Below, piece by piece: positions 8,901 to 15,620 of a stretch of 37,074 nt of DNA. Each line of letters starts with the position of its first letter. Position 1 is the stretch's first letter. The notes under the pieces are model-generated. The model was not told where the DNA came from. It saw only the letters and a list, made by a program, of their open reading frames with translations, and searched no databases. Source of the stretch: an uncultured Clostridium sp. Lineage in GTDB: Bacteria > Bacillota > Clostridia > Lachnospirales > Lachnospiraceae. Position numbers and translations under genes: made by a program. The stretch is taken from NCBI GenBank assembly GCA_900555045.1, contig USJW01000042.1, forward strand, positions 1 through 37,074. The letters are read 5' to 3'.

Positions 8901-9472
8901 TCATCCGGCTTCTCATCCGGCTCCTCATAGTCCGGGCGGTCGTCGTCATCGTCATCGTCGTCGTCAACCACATCCTGCACCGACGCCCCGTTGCCGTACC
9001 ATTTGTTGGGCGTGTAGGGTGCTCCGTTCTCCGAGCCGTACATCCCGAAGGTGTAGCTTCTCCCCTGAAGCGTCATGGTTCCCATGAACATATCTCCGGA
9101 CGGGTTAAAATAATAAACCCTTCCGCCTATATTGTGCAGTCCCGTCTGCATCGCGCCGTTCTCGGCCAGAAAGTACCACTTTCCGTCCACATCCTGGTAC
9201 CAGCCCTGGTCCATCGCACCGGACTGATTCAAGTGATACCAGCGGCCGTCCACGTCCTGGAACCAACCTTTGTCCATAATACCGGCCTGGTTAAAGTGAT
9301 ACCAACGGCCGTCCACATCCTGGAACCAGGTGTTCGTCTTCCAATTCTGGTTTGCATCCTGGTACTTCCAGCTGCTGTTTTCCAACTGCTGCCAGCCGGC
9401 AAAGGACGTGAAAATATTCCCCGTCGCCAACATTAACGTTAACGCAGTGACAGCTAATTTTTTTCTTCTCAT
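2924..9472 (-). CDS. Giant secreted multimodular GH2-family glycoside hydrolase
   Basis: A protein of about 2,182 residues. In order: a signal peptide (1-26); 4-5 cell-wall-binding repeats with WYQDVDGKWY-type cores (27-137); an Asp tract and an EKPD repeat linker (169-222); a Big2-like Ig domain (234-310); a GH2 region with sugar-binding, Ig-like and TIM-barrel parts (317-900); a region with an Ig/DUF4982-like look (950-1150); two LamG/CBM-like jelly-roll modules (1347-1537 and 1644-1837); a cadherin-like beta-sandwich (1847-1939); about 26 hexapeptide PVDPEx repeats (1944-2102); and a hydrophilic Gly-rich tail containing LPENTG. The substrate is probably a host or dietary glycan but cannot be named. 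The expected GH2 acid/base site reads WELGNQ (near 760), with Gln at the usual Glu position. A candidate nucleophile is the Glu in VEGEYNREE (near 846). I chose the ATG at 9472 because GGAGG lies 8 bases upstream and the signal peptide then starts MRRKK. Confidence 0.87.
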   Translation of the reverse strand: MRRKKLAVTALTLMLATGNIFTSFAGWQQLENSSWKYQDANQNWKTNTWFQDVDGRWYHFNQAGIMDKGWFQDVDGRWYHLNQSGAMDQGWYQDVDGKWYFLAENGAMQTGLHNIGGRVYYFNPSGDMFMGTMTLQGRSYTFGMYGSENGAPYTPNKWYGNGASVQDVVDDDDDDDDDRPDYEEPDEKPDEKPDEKPDEKPDDKPDEKPDEKPDEKPDEKPDPEKGDIITEPVKDIENLYAGSEKNVLLKLAAADAQITAVSSDEAVASVTVTGGQILVKGMSAGTAVITITAMADGYETQTMTFKVAVTEAPVETEAGRLAFNFNTGWKFSKGVGKENNESEVKPATDVVVIPETEKPWETDYVMGDTWTEVSLPHTYNDVDTFDNFMEKEGSHHGERSMYTGTAWYKKDFTIPQSYAGKKVFLEFEAARQAAHVYLNGQLLEGVCENGFIPFGYDLTPYLNFGGDNQITVMVDNSFPYYAEGTTDALSWHDSHWHPTHGGLYRNANLYVTDKLHVTLPLYSFLETQGVYVYTSDETEEAATVHIEAEIQNEYDEAMTFTYEADVEDMDGAEAASAQSEAITLAPGEKTVVKLTATVEDPTFWSDAYPYLYQVQSRIIVDGEEVDTEETSLGIRIFRFTNDYGMYLNEHYVKLHGWGQKATNEWAGLGAAYPDWMHDFVIKLMKDAGGNFIRWGHTAGSPTQIELSDKYGLIVEQPGVDGEGSTVGGVYSDTAYGVRKNAFRDMIIYYRNNPSIFMWELGNQSMPDAEAKALSEIVSQYDHHGRGQAAKVNAGSYDDTTATSQRLVSVRRGNSTMAKYVDIGITTEGDGGMNTSSLGFKPEVEGEYNREEARRGVWDRYTEGFEDYKMNSGTYNLTTEQFAVNQVKNYKKIAKVSHDGGANWIFSDSTSHGRVYSEVTRASGEVDAVMLEKEAYFTLKTIQTDEIDAYIVGHWNYKDGTVKPVYVTSDADSVELFLNGKSLGKGAKSDDYLFTFNNVTYEPGTLEAVGYDASGAEVCRTSKATHGEPAAVRLTAIEGPQGLLANGSDVLLIDAEVVDQDGNRCLNYDGQNLGQKIHFSINDNGCSIWRGGYNSGVEHSTNEKSLYIEAGITRVAVRTTTKPGTIAVTGSIDGLASDSIEVESMPVDNENGLSTTFNETFEYSLDALTYPGMGDGSKPEDKNAAKKGYTSLLVDNFSYSGTATQKKAGVANPAAKGKPVYTDEDIEFGDLPLYLVNEDYLRLPNVDTGYVAEDMVSFGALQDINVYVAHDDRIATPKWLENTIQGVTFGDTMEDITIDGQIYSLYCASVKKGESVTLSSNAELPEEAENGNMYVVFVTAQGHDDEFFADDFEMDTAGYQPAGWNVSTAPDTSATVVNMSGDQAVSLYDTNKESSDSLAYITKEFLPQSGKFSIEWKLYDKRMSGQNYVRFILHDGAAKADPTDKSGFVVESYLNAGGTLVYRAGSSSSNINIKTGLAANKWYTIKYVVDMDEKTFDAYVDGQLAAKDCGFVVEADSVSCFIIGTGAKAATDIAVDDVKIEVLDDALESITVNGESFTDFEVKQDGDKKTVVMVLPEDFDTAQKPEIEAVPRDYYAKAEVGELASFEESTTIKVTAQNGDVTTYTLKFGEDSGEVVVPGDVLLEEDFESLNVGDAFAADGWSVSVEDGSVLSANVVKDTSDGEENQALRLLDNGSGMAQVAGAFEAQSGQMTVEYRIKDQFGGATKFFRIILHDGEPKDGKDGFLVESYVTDGNLVYRDAGDKNITICPIKKNEWYSVKYVVDIAGGSFDVYVNDSCVKSGLKFRNNLESVDHIIFATGGGYKGDMLLDDITVSGESSGKTIVNVEEPLIEDIRIDGKSIHDMEGEEYAYEMEIAKDTEAVEVRVATASEAVKIVTVNDAECKSGRCEVELEDEETNVITVAAETEDGYAEEYTITLIREEKEAVVPPAQNVVKPEVPVNPEVPVNPEVPVDPENPLDPEVPVDPENPLDPEAPVDPENPVDPEAPVDPEAPLDPEAPVDPEAPVDPENPVDPENPVDPENPVDPENPVDPEAPVDPENPVDPVDPEAPVDPENPVDPEAPVDPEAPVDPEAPVDPEAPVDPENPADPETPATPDGSGSADDSDDKGQGGQDQSKPADGADQGSGSVSLGDSQAALPENTGKGGQEGHGGQNGGEAGDDGENL
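2993..3010 (-). other. LPENTG sortase-type motif without a sorting tail
   Basis: Encodes LPENTG 22 residues before the stop of the giant GH2 protein. A true cell-wall sorting signal is followed by a hydrophobic helix and a basic tail. Here the remaining residues are Gly, Gln, Asp and Glu rich. Neither other minus-strand frame just downstream encodes a hydrophobic segment, so a simple frameshift does not explain the loss. Confidence 0.7.
3148..3620 (-). repeat. 18-bp coding repeats (PVDPEA/PVDPEN hexapeptides)
   Basis: About 26 in-frame 18-bp units encode a Pro/Glu/Asp/Val spacer near the C-terminus of the giant protein. Units vary mainly at one residue (Ala, Asn or Val after Glu). Near 3286-3294 there is a 9-base half unit that keeps the frame and gives a local PVDPVDPEA. 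Such spacers usually hold a domain away from the cell wall, and the array should be prone to length change. Confidence 0.9.
8806..8925 (-). repeat. 12-bp coding repeats (EKPD linker)
   Basis: About ten consecutive units encode an acidic/basic EKPD linker between the cell-wall-binding repeats and the Ig domain of the giant protein. One unit has Asp in place of Glu. A run of nine GAC/GAT Asp codons lies just upstream in the coding direction (8940-8966). Confidence 0.85.
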
Positions 9473-9917
9473 CTCGACTCCCTCCACATATATTTTATCC
9501 CCCGTTTTGCACCATCCCTCCTTGTTTATACAGGGAACTTCCCTTTAATGCTATCACAGAGCCAGAGGGCCGTCATTGGTAAAATTTTAATATTGTTAGC
9601 AATTTTTTAACAGCTTTTATATATTTTGTATATTTATCTCCTGCTTATCCGCCAAAAACACTACATATTTTTTCTCTTTATTCTCCCATTAAATTTCCAG
9701 AACCGCCATTTTTCACAATCCGTCCATACTCGACCGCCGGTCTTAACACATCAAAAAAAGCGCGCAAACGCGCCGCTTCTTCACCTCTTTTCTCCTTCAT
9801 TTTTAGAAGCATTCTCTCTCGATATTGTCCCCTCCCCGCCGATAAATTTTTACGTTATCGTTACACTTCCCAGCCATATTAAACAATTATTTCCATATTT
9901 ATAACCGTCCCCATCGC
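9473..9917. other. AT-rich intergenic region, 445 bp
   Basis: The spacer between the DUF1015 gene and the giant surface-protein gene. It contains the ribosome site of the latter, one hairpin with a T-run (9752-9780), and a 40-44 codon minus-strand reading frame of doubtful reality (9678-9812). I could not find a convincing promoter for the giant gene; AT-rich hexamers near 9590-9640 are the most likely place. Confidence 0.5.
9752..9780 (-). terminator. Intrinsic terminator-like hairpin in the spacer
   Basis: Minus strand: GCGCG, loop TTTG, CGCGC, then seven T. No annotated gene ends here; the DUF1015 gene already has its own terminator at 9918-9967. It may end a short transcript that starts between the two hairpins, or act as a second-stage terminator. 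Confidence 0.5.
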
Positions 9918-9967
9918 ACAAAAAAAAGCGCCCGCTCCGCAGAATCTCTCCGCAGCCAGACGCCTTT
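9918..9967 (-). terminator. Terminator of the serine operon
   Basis: Minus strand: a GC-rich imperfect hairpin built around GCGTCTG/CGGGCGC and a repeated CTGCGGAG, followed by eight T. It lies within 80 bases after the stop of the DUF1015 gene. Confidence 0.75.
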
Positions 9968-9994
9968 TTCGTCAGCTTTTCGTCAGCTTCATCA

Positions 9995-11233
9995 TCAACT
10001 CAATTTGTGAATAAACAGCCCGCTTCTCAGCTTCGGCTCAAACCATGTGGACTTCGGCGGCATGAGAAGCCCCGCGTCCGCCACGTTTAGCAGCTCCTCA
10101 ATCGAGGTGGGGTACATGGAGAAGGCCACGCTCATGTCCTCCTTCACCCGCCGCTCCAGCTCGCCAAGCCCGCGGATTCCGCCGATAAAATCGATTCTCC
10201 CGTCCGTCCGGGGATCGCCGATGCCAAGCACCGGCCCCAAAAGCCAGTCCTGCAGGATCGACACGTCAAGCCCCTTCACCGGGTCGCCGCTCAGGCACTC
10301 ATCCTCCGCGGCGAGCTTATACCAGCTCCCGCCCAGGTACATGCCGAACACGCCCTTCTTGTCCGGGGCGTAGGGGGTATTCCCCAGCTTCTCCACCGCG
10401 AAGTGTTCTCCCACCGCGGCCAGAAACTGCGCCTCGTCCATCCCGTTTAGGTCCTTCACCACCCGGTTGTAGGGCAGAATCATCAGCTGCTCGTCGGGGA
10501 ACAGCACGGACAGGAAGAAGTTGTACGGCTCCTCCCCCGTGTAGTCCGGGTCCTCCGCCCTGCGCTTTAAGCCCACCTTCACCGCCGACGCGGCCCGGTG
10601 ATGGCCGTCCGCGATGTAGGTGGCCGGGATCGCCGCAAACGCCGCCAGAAGCGCCGCGTTTCTTTCTGCTCCCTCCACCTTCCAGACCGTGTGCCCGATG
10701 CCGTCGTCAGACACAAAGTCGTACAGCGGCTCCTTCGCCGTCACCTCGGCCACCACCGCGTTCACCGCAGCATCGGCCCGATAAGCCAGGAATATGGGCC
10801 CCGTGTGGGCGTCCGTGGTGTCCACGTGGCGGATCCGGTCGATCTCCTTGTCCTCCCGGGTGTTCTCGTGCTTCTTAATCACCCCGCTCACATAGTCGTC
10901 GATGGAGCAGCAGGCCACAATCCCCGTCTGGCTCCGCCCGTCCATGGTCAGCCGGTAGATGAAGTAGCTCTCCTCGTTGTCGCGGATGAACGTCCCGTCC
11001 GCGATCCGCGCCGCTAGCAGCTCCCGGGCCTTCTCGTACACCCGGTCGTCGTAGGTGTCCACATCGTCCGGAAACTGCGTCTCCGCCCGGTCGATATTCA
11101 AGAAGGAGAGCGGGTTGTCCGCCACCGCCAGGCAGGCCTCCTTCCGGTTGTAAACGTCGTAGGGCAGCGCCGCCACCTGCGCGGCCGCCTCCCCGTTTGG
11201 TCTGATACAGAAAAATGGTTTTACTACCGCCAT
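9995..11233 (-). CDS. DUF1015-family protein, last gene of the serine operon
   Basis: A soluble protein of 412 residues without signal peptide or membrane helix, resembling the DUF1015 family (PF06245) from its N-terminal VKPF...ALPYDVYN and the central box ADGHHRAASA (near 207). The DGHHR box recalls the phosphate-binding box of ParB/sulfiredoxin-fold proteins, a group that includes free-serine kinases. That likeness is my inference. It follows serC and serA in the same direction, 117 bases after serA, and an operon terminator follows it. The serine pathway here lacks an obvious phosphoserine phosphatase, so a role in phosphoserine/serine handling is a reasonable guess. The start is ATG 11233, with AGGAGG 7 bases upstream; the upstream in-frame TTG lacks this spacing. 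Confidence 0.85.
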   Translation of the reverse strand: MAVVKPFFCIRPNGEAAAQVAALPYDVYNRKEACLAVADNPLSFLNIDRAETQFPDDVDTYDDRVYEKARELLAARIADGTFIRDNEESYFIYRLTMDGRSQTGIVACCSIDDYVSGVIKKHENTREDKEIDRIRHVDTTDAHTGPIFLAYRADAAVNAVVAEVTAKEPLYDFVSDDGIGHTVWKVEGAERNAALLAAFAAIPATYIADGHHRAASAVKVGLKRRAEDPDYTGEEPYNFFLSVLFPDEQLMILPYNRVVKDLNGMDEAQFLAAVGEHFAVEKLGNTPYAPDKKGVFGMYLGGSWYKLAAEDECLSGDPVKGLDVSILQDWLLGPVLGIGDPRTDGRIDFIGGIRGLGELERRVKEDMSVAFSMYPTSIEELLNVADAGLLMPPKSTWFEPKLRSGLFIHKLS

Positions 11234-11254
11234 CAATTGTCCTCCTCGTCTGCG

Positions 11255-11346
11255 GAAACGGCGCCCCGCCCTCGGCCTGCCGCTCCGTAAGCCTCCCGGC
11301 GTCCGGAGCGATCAGGGAGGGGGCGCAGGCGCCGTCCGGCCGTTTC
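11255..11346 (-). promoter_or_regulatory. Structured intercistronic spacer between serA and the DUF1015 gene
   Basis: The outer arms, GAAACGGC plus GCCCC on one side and GGGGCGCCGTTTC on the other, form a 13-bp stem interrupted by a bulge of about 14 bases. Inside is a perfect 7-bp stem, CGCTCCG (11281-11287) with CGGAGCG (11304-11310). No T-run follows, so it is not a normal terminator. It may set relative expression by mRNA processing, or be a cis-regulatory RNA. Confidence 0.5.
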
Positions 11347-11350
11347 TCTC

Positions 11351-12514
11351 TTATTGCACTACGCGCACGCGGAGCACGCCCTTGATCGCGTTCAGCTTCT
11401 GGATGGTGATGGGCTCCAGCACCGTCTCCAGATCCAACAGCGTGTAGGCGTACTTATCCCGGCTCTTGTTGGTCATGTCGGAGATGTTCACGCCCTGCTC
11501 CGCCAGAATTCCGGTGATCTGTCCGATCATGTTGGGGATGTTCATATGTAACACTGCCACGCGGCTGGCCGTCTGGCACACGCCCATGTCGCAGTTTGGA
11601 TAGTTGACGGAATTCTTGATGTTTCCGTTCTCCAGGTAGTCGGTCAGCTCCTTCACCGCCATCTTGGCGCAGTTGTCCTCGGACTCCGCGGTGGAAGCGC
11701 CCAGGTGGGGGATCACGATGGAGTTCTTCATGTGGGCGGACGTGGGGTTCGGGAAGTCGGTCACATAGTAGCGCACCTTTCCGCTCTTAAGCGCCTCGGC
11801 CATGGCGTTCTCGTCCACCAGAACGTCGCGGGCGAAGTTTAACACCACCACGCCGTCCTTCATCTCGTCTAACTTCTCCTTGTTGATCATGCCACGGGTG
11901 CTGTCCAGAAGCGGCACGTGGATGGTGATGTAGTCGCACTCCTGGTAGATAATGTCCACGCTGGTGATGTGCTTCACATCCCGGCTCAGCATCCAGGCCG
12001 CGTTAATGGAAATATATGGGTCATAGCCGTACACCTCCATGCCCAGCGCGGCCGCGGCGTTTGCCACCTCGGCGCCGATTGCGCCCAGGCCGATGACGCC
12101 CAACTTCCGGCCCTTGATCTCACATCCGGCGAAGGCCTTCTTGCTCTTCTCCGTGTCCTTGACGATGTTCTCGTTGTCCGCGTTGGCCCGGCACCAGTCG
12201 ATTCCGCCGACCAGGTTGCGGGAGGCGATCAGCATGCCCGCGATCACCATCTCCTTCACGCCGTTGGCGTTGGCTCCCGGGGTGTTGAACACCACGATGC
12301 CGTCCTGGGCGCAGGCGTCAAGCGGGATATTGTTGACGCCGGCTCCGGCTCTGGCCACCGCCAGAAGGCTCTCCGGCAGCTTCATCTCGTGCATGGACGC
12401 GCTTCTCACCAGCACGCCGTCCGCCTCGCTGAGGTTGTCTGTCAGCACATAGTCCTCGGGAAAGCGGTCTGTGCCGCATTTTGCAATATTATTCAGGCAA
12501 TGGATTTTTTTCAT
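11351..12514 (-). CDS. serA: D-3-phosphoglycerate dehydrogenase
   Basis: First step of serine synthesis: 3-phosphoglycerate to 3-phosphohydroxypyruvate with NAD. The 387-residue protein has the 2-hydroxyacid dehydrogenase fold. The NAD loop is GVIGLGAIG (near 138), the catalytic Arg is in LNFARDVLV, and the catalytic His is in PHLGAST (near 270). A C-terminal ACT domain (about 323-387) is a likely site for serine feedback. It is the short form of the enzyme, lacking the extra ASB domain of longer forms. ATG 12514 has GGAGGAG 9 bases upstream; the longer upstream in-frame reading (to 12538) runs through that ribosome site. It starts 29 bases after serC ends. Confidence 0.95.
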   Translation of the reverse strand: MKKIHCLNNIAKCGTDRFPEDYVLTDNLSEADGVLVRSASMHEMKLPESLLAVARAGAGVNNIPLDACAQDGIVVFNTPGANANGVKEMVIAGMLIASRNLVGGIDWCRANADNENIVKDTEKSKKAFAGCEIKGRKLGVIGLGAIGAEVANAAAALGMEVYGYDPYISINAAWMLSRDVKHITSVDIIYQECDYITIHVPLLDSTRGMINKEKLDEMKDGVVVLNFARDVLVDENAMAEALKSGKVRYYVTDFPNPTSAHMKNSIVIPHLGASTAESEDNCAKMAVKELTDYLENGNIKNSVNYPNCDMGVCQTASRVAVLHMNIPNMIGQITGILAEQGVNISDMTNKSRDKYAYTLLDLETVLEPITIQKLNAIKGVLRVRVVQ

Positions 12515-12543
12515 AATTTTTTGCTCCTCCGTCAACACCGTTT

Positions 12544-13629
12544 TTATTTGCTGTGCTTGGTCTCAAAATCGTCCATAAACTCGACCAGCTTCTTCACGCC
12601 GTCCATGGGCATCGCGTTGTAGATGCTGGCGCGCATGCCGCCCACGGTCCGGTGGCCCTTTAGGTTCTCCAGGCCCGCAGCCTTGGACTCCTTCACAAAC
12701 AGGGCGTCCATCTCCTCGTCGCCGGTGACAAAGGGAACGTTCATCAGAGAGCGGTCGGCCTTCGCCACAGTGCCCTTAAACATCTTGCTCTGGTCCAGGA
12801 AATCGTACAGGATCTTCGCCTTCTCCTCGTTGTACTGCTTCATGGCCTCAAGTCCGCCCTTGGCCTTCAGCCACTTGAACACCTTGCCGCAGATGTAGAT
12901 GCCGTAGGTGGGCGGCGTGTTGTACAGAGAGCCCGCGTCCGCGTGGGTCTTGTAGCGCAGCATGGTGGGCGTTCCGGGGAGCACGTCCTCGGTCACCAGG
13001 TCCTCCCTGGCGATCACGATCACGGTTCCTGCCGGGCCCACGTTCTTCTGGGCGCCCGCAAAAATCAGGCCGTACTTGGTCACATCCACCGGCTCCGATA
13101 AAAAGCAGGAGGACTGGTCCGCAACCAGCAGCTTTCCCTTGGTGTTGGGAAGCGTCTTATACTTTGTGCCGTAGATGGTGTTGTTCTCACAGATATACAC
13201 GTAGTCCGCATTCTCCGAGATGGGAAGGTCCGAACAGTCCGGAATATAGCTGAAGGTCTGATCCGCGCTGGAGGCCACCGCGTTTGCGGTTCCGTACATC
13301 TTGGCCTCAGCGTGCGCCTTCTTCGCCCACTGTCCGGTGATAATGTAGTCCGCCACCTTGTTCTTCATCAGGTTCATGGGAACCATCGCAAACTGCTGGG
13401 ATGCGCCGCCCTGCAAGAACATTACCTTGTAATTGTCCGGAATATGTAAAAGCTCTCGCAGGTCTGATTCAGCGTCGTCGATGATGGTCTGGTAAGCTTT
13501 CGATCGATGGCTCATCTCCATCACTGACATTCCGGTCCCTTTGTAGTCCAGCATCTCTGCCGCTGCTTCCGCCAGGACTTCCTCCGGCAGCACGGCCGGC
13601 CCTGCTGAAAAGTTGTAAACTCTGCTCAT
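12544..13629 (-). CDS. serC: Phosphoserine aminotransferase
   Basis: Second step of serine synthesis: transamination of 3-phosphohydroxypyruvate from glutamate, PLP-dependent. The 361-residue protein is full length. It opens with YNFSAGPAVLP, typical of SerC, and carries the PLP-binding Lys in FAGAQKNVGP (near 195). AGGAGG lies 8 bases before the ATG. It is the first gene of serC-serA-DUF1015. Its 212-bp upstream region holds a large hairpin (13686-13741). Confidence 0.96.
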   Translation of the reverse strand: MSRVYNFSAGPAVLPEEVLAEAAAEMLDYKGTGMSVMEMSHRSKAYQTIIDDAESDLRELLHIPDNYKVMFLQGGASQQFAMVPMNLMKNKVADYIITGQWAKKAHAEAKMYGTANAVASSADQTFSYIPDCSDLPISENADYVYICENNTIYGTKYKTLPNTKGKLLVADQSSCFLSEPVDVTKYGLIFAGAQKNVGPAGTVIVIAREDLVTEDVLPGTPTMLRYKTHADAGSLYNTPPTYGIYICGKVFKWLKAKGGLEAMKQYNEEKAKILYDFLDQSKMFKGTVAKADRSLMNVPFVTGDEEMDALFVKESKAAGLENLKGHRTVGGMRASIYNAMPMDGVKKLVEFMDDFETKHSK

Positions 13630-13841
13630 TTTGCGCTCCTCCTTTAATGTGTTTGTTGCATATCTGTTCTATAAATATATATACAGATGACTTCCCCGTA
13701 TGCGGATCCGGCTTAAAAGGGCCGCACAGAGGGAAGTCATCCGACAAACCATATGTACTCTCGCCTTCAATGCCCGGCGGACGCTTTACTGTGATAATGC
13801 GTTAACGTCCAGGAAGTATTAAAGACTATCATACACTCTTT
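13630..13841. other. Spacer between ilvB and serC
   Basis: Holds the 56-bp hairpin element. It probably also contains the serC promoter, but no strong -35/-10 pair stands out; an AT stretch with TATATATATTTATAG lies between the hairpin and serC. I looked for a T-box specifier/antiterminator (the conserved AGGGTGG core) and did not find one. Confidence 0.45.
13686..13741 (-). promoter_or_regulatory. Large hairpin upstream of serC
   Basis: Outer arms GATGACTTCCC and GGGAAGTCATC pair perfectly over 11 bp. Inside, GTGCGG pairs with CCGCAT, with a competing CGGC/GCCG stem. It ends 56 bases before the serC ATG. It could terminate ilvB transcripts (only an AT stretch follows, no clean T-run) or be part of the serC leader. 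The minus-strand 5' arm shares TGACTTCCCT with the hairpin at 2707-2744. Confidence 0.6.
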
Positions 13842-15524
13842 TTAATTGATTTTCAAGTCCGTATCGTCAAAAGCATCCGCAATGGGCGCGCCCGGCGATA
13901 CCATGGGGAACACCTTGTCGTCGCAGCCCACCTGGCAGTCGATTAGAACCGGGATGTTGAGGGCGATGGCCTCCTTAAGCACATTGGCGAACTCCTCCTT
14001 CTGGGTCACCCGGTAGGCCTTGGCCCCCATGGCCTCGGCCAGCTTCACAAAGTCCACCGCGTCGTTCAGCACGGTCTGGGAGTAGCGCTTGCCGTAGTAC
14101 AGGGTCTGCCACTGGCGCACCATGCCCAGCACGTGGTTGTTCACGATGACCTCGACGATCGGGATATTGTAGCGGACCGCCGTGGCGATCTCGTTCATGT
14201 TCATGCGGAAGCAGCCGTCGCCCGCGATGTTGATCACGGTCCGGTCCTTGCAGCCCATCTTTGCGCCGATGCTGGCTCCCAGGCCGTAGCCCATGGTGCC
14301 GAGGCCGCCGGAGGTCAGAAGGGTTCTGGGCTTGCGGTAGTTGTAGTACTGCGCCGCCCACATCTGGTGCTGGCCCACCTCGGTGACGATGATCGCGTCG
14401 TCGTCCGTCACCTCGTCGATGGTCTGGACGATAAAGGGGCCGGTTAAGACGCTCTTGTCGTAGCGCAGCGGGTACATATCCTTCATGCGCTCGATGTGGG
14501 CGATCCACTCGTCGTGGTTGACCGGGTCCAAGCGGGCGTTCAGCTTGCGCAGAACCACCTTCACGTCGCCGATGATGCTGGCGTCCACCTTGATGTTCTT
14601 GTTGATCTCCGCCGGATCCACATCCAGCTGTAAAATTTTAGCATTTTTTGCAAACTTGGAGGCGTTGCCGGTCACGCGGTCCGAGAAGCGCGCGCCCACC
14701 ACGATCAGCAGGTCCGCCTCGGTGATTCCGAAGTTGCTGGTCTTGGTGCCGTGCATGCCCACCATGCCGGTGTACAGCTCGTCGGTTCCGTCGAAGGCGC
14801 CCTTGCCCATCAGGCTGTCGGCCACCGGCGCCTGGATCTTGTGGGCGAAGGCCCGCAGCTCATCCGCCGCGTTGGCGATCACCGCGCCGCCGCCCACGAA
14901 GATAAAGGGCTTCCGGGCATTGCGGATCATCTCCACCGCCCGGTCCATGGCCTCCTCGGTGATGGTGTCGCTCTGGCGCACGATCTCCTCCGGCGCCTCG
15001 TACTCGTAGTCGTACATGGCCGCCGTCACGTCCTTGGTGATGTCGATCAGCACAGGGCCGGGGCGCCCGGTCTGGGCGATGGTGAAGGCCCGGCGGATCA
15101 CCTTCGCCAGCTTCGCCACATCCTTGACGATAAAGTTATATTTAGTGATGGGCATGGTCACGCCCGTAATGTCGATCTCCTGGAAGCTGTCCTTGCCCAA
15201 AAGGTTGTTGGTCACGTTGCAGGTGATGGCGACCACCGGCACGGAATCCATGTAGGCCGTGGCGATGCCGGTCACCAGGTTGGTTGCGCCCGGGCCGGAA
15301 GTGGCCAGGCACACGCCCACTCTGCCGGTGGCTCTCGCGTAGCCGTCCGCGGCGTGGGCCGCTCCCTGTTCGTGGGAAGTCAGGATATGGGTAATCTCAT
15401 CCTGATGCTGGTACAGCGCGTCGTAGATATTTAGGATGGCGCCGCCCGGATAGCCGAACACGGTGTCCACCCCCTGCTCCTTCAAGCACTGTATCACAAT
15501 CTCTGCTCCTGTCATTTTGCTCAT
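13842..15524 (-). CDS. ilvB: Acetolactate synthase, large catalytic subunit
   Basis: Condenses pyruvate to 2-acetolactate (or with 2-oxobutyrate) using TPP, the first common step of valine, leucine and isoleucine synthesis. The full-length protein of 560 residues carries the catalytic Glu in SHEQGAAHAADGYA (near 50) and the TPP/Mg motif GDGCFRMNMNE...VNN (431-460). It is close to the biosynthetic IlvB type. No small regulatory subunit gene (ilvN/ilvH) is next to it, so that subunit must be encoded elsewhere or be absent. GGAG lies about 10 bases before the ATG. It is the last gene of leuB-ilvD-ilvB. Confidence 0.95.
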   Translation of the reverse strand: MSKMTGAEIVIQCLKEQGVDTVFGYPGGAILNIYDALYQHQDEITHILTSHEQGAAHAADGYARATGRVGVCLATSGPGATNLVTGIATAYMDSVPVVAITCNVTNNLLGKDSFQEIDITGVTMPITKYNFIVKDVAKLAKVIRRAFTIAQTGRPGPVLIDITKDVTAAMYDYEYEAPEEIVRQSDTITEEAMDRAVEMIRNARKPFIFVGGGAVIANAADELRAFAHKIQAPVADSLMGKGAFDGTDELYTGMVGMHGTKTSNFGITEADLLIVVGARFSDRVTGNASKFAKNAKILQLDVDPAEINKNIKVDASIIGDVKVVLRKLNARLDPVNHDEWIAHIERMKDMYPLRYDKSVLTGPFIVQTIDEVTDDDAIIVTEVGQHQMWAAQYYNYRKPRTLLTSGGLGTMGYGLGASIGAKMGCKDRTVINIAGDGCFRMNMNEIATAVRYNIPIVEVIVNNHVLGMVRQWQTLYYGKRYSQTVLNDAVDFVKLAEAMGAKAYRVTQKEEFANVLKEAIALNIPVLIDCQVGCDDKVFPMVSPGAPIADAFDDTDLKIN

Positions 15525-15575
15525 GTATCCCGCACTCCTTTTCTAACACAAATTTCGCCGCACCCCGAGGGGCTT

Positions 15576-15597
15576 CGGGCGCGTCAAAACGCGCCCG
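15576..15597 (-). promoter_or_regulatory. Intercistronic hairpin between ilvD and ilvB
   Basis: A 9-bp perfect stem (CGGGCGCGT with ACGCGCCCG) and a 4-base loop in the 96-bp spacer. No T-run follows, so it looks more like an mRNA stability or processing element than a terminator. Confidence 0.5.
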
Positions 15598-15620
15598 TGG
15601 AGTTTCATTTCCGGGGAGTT

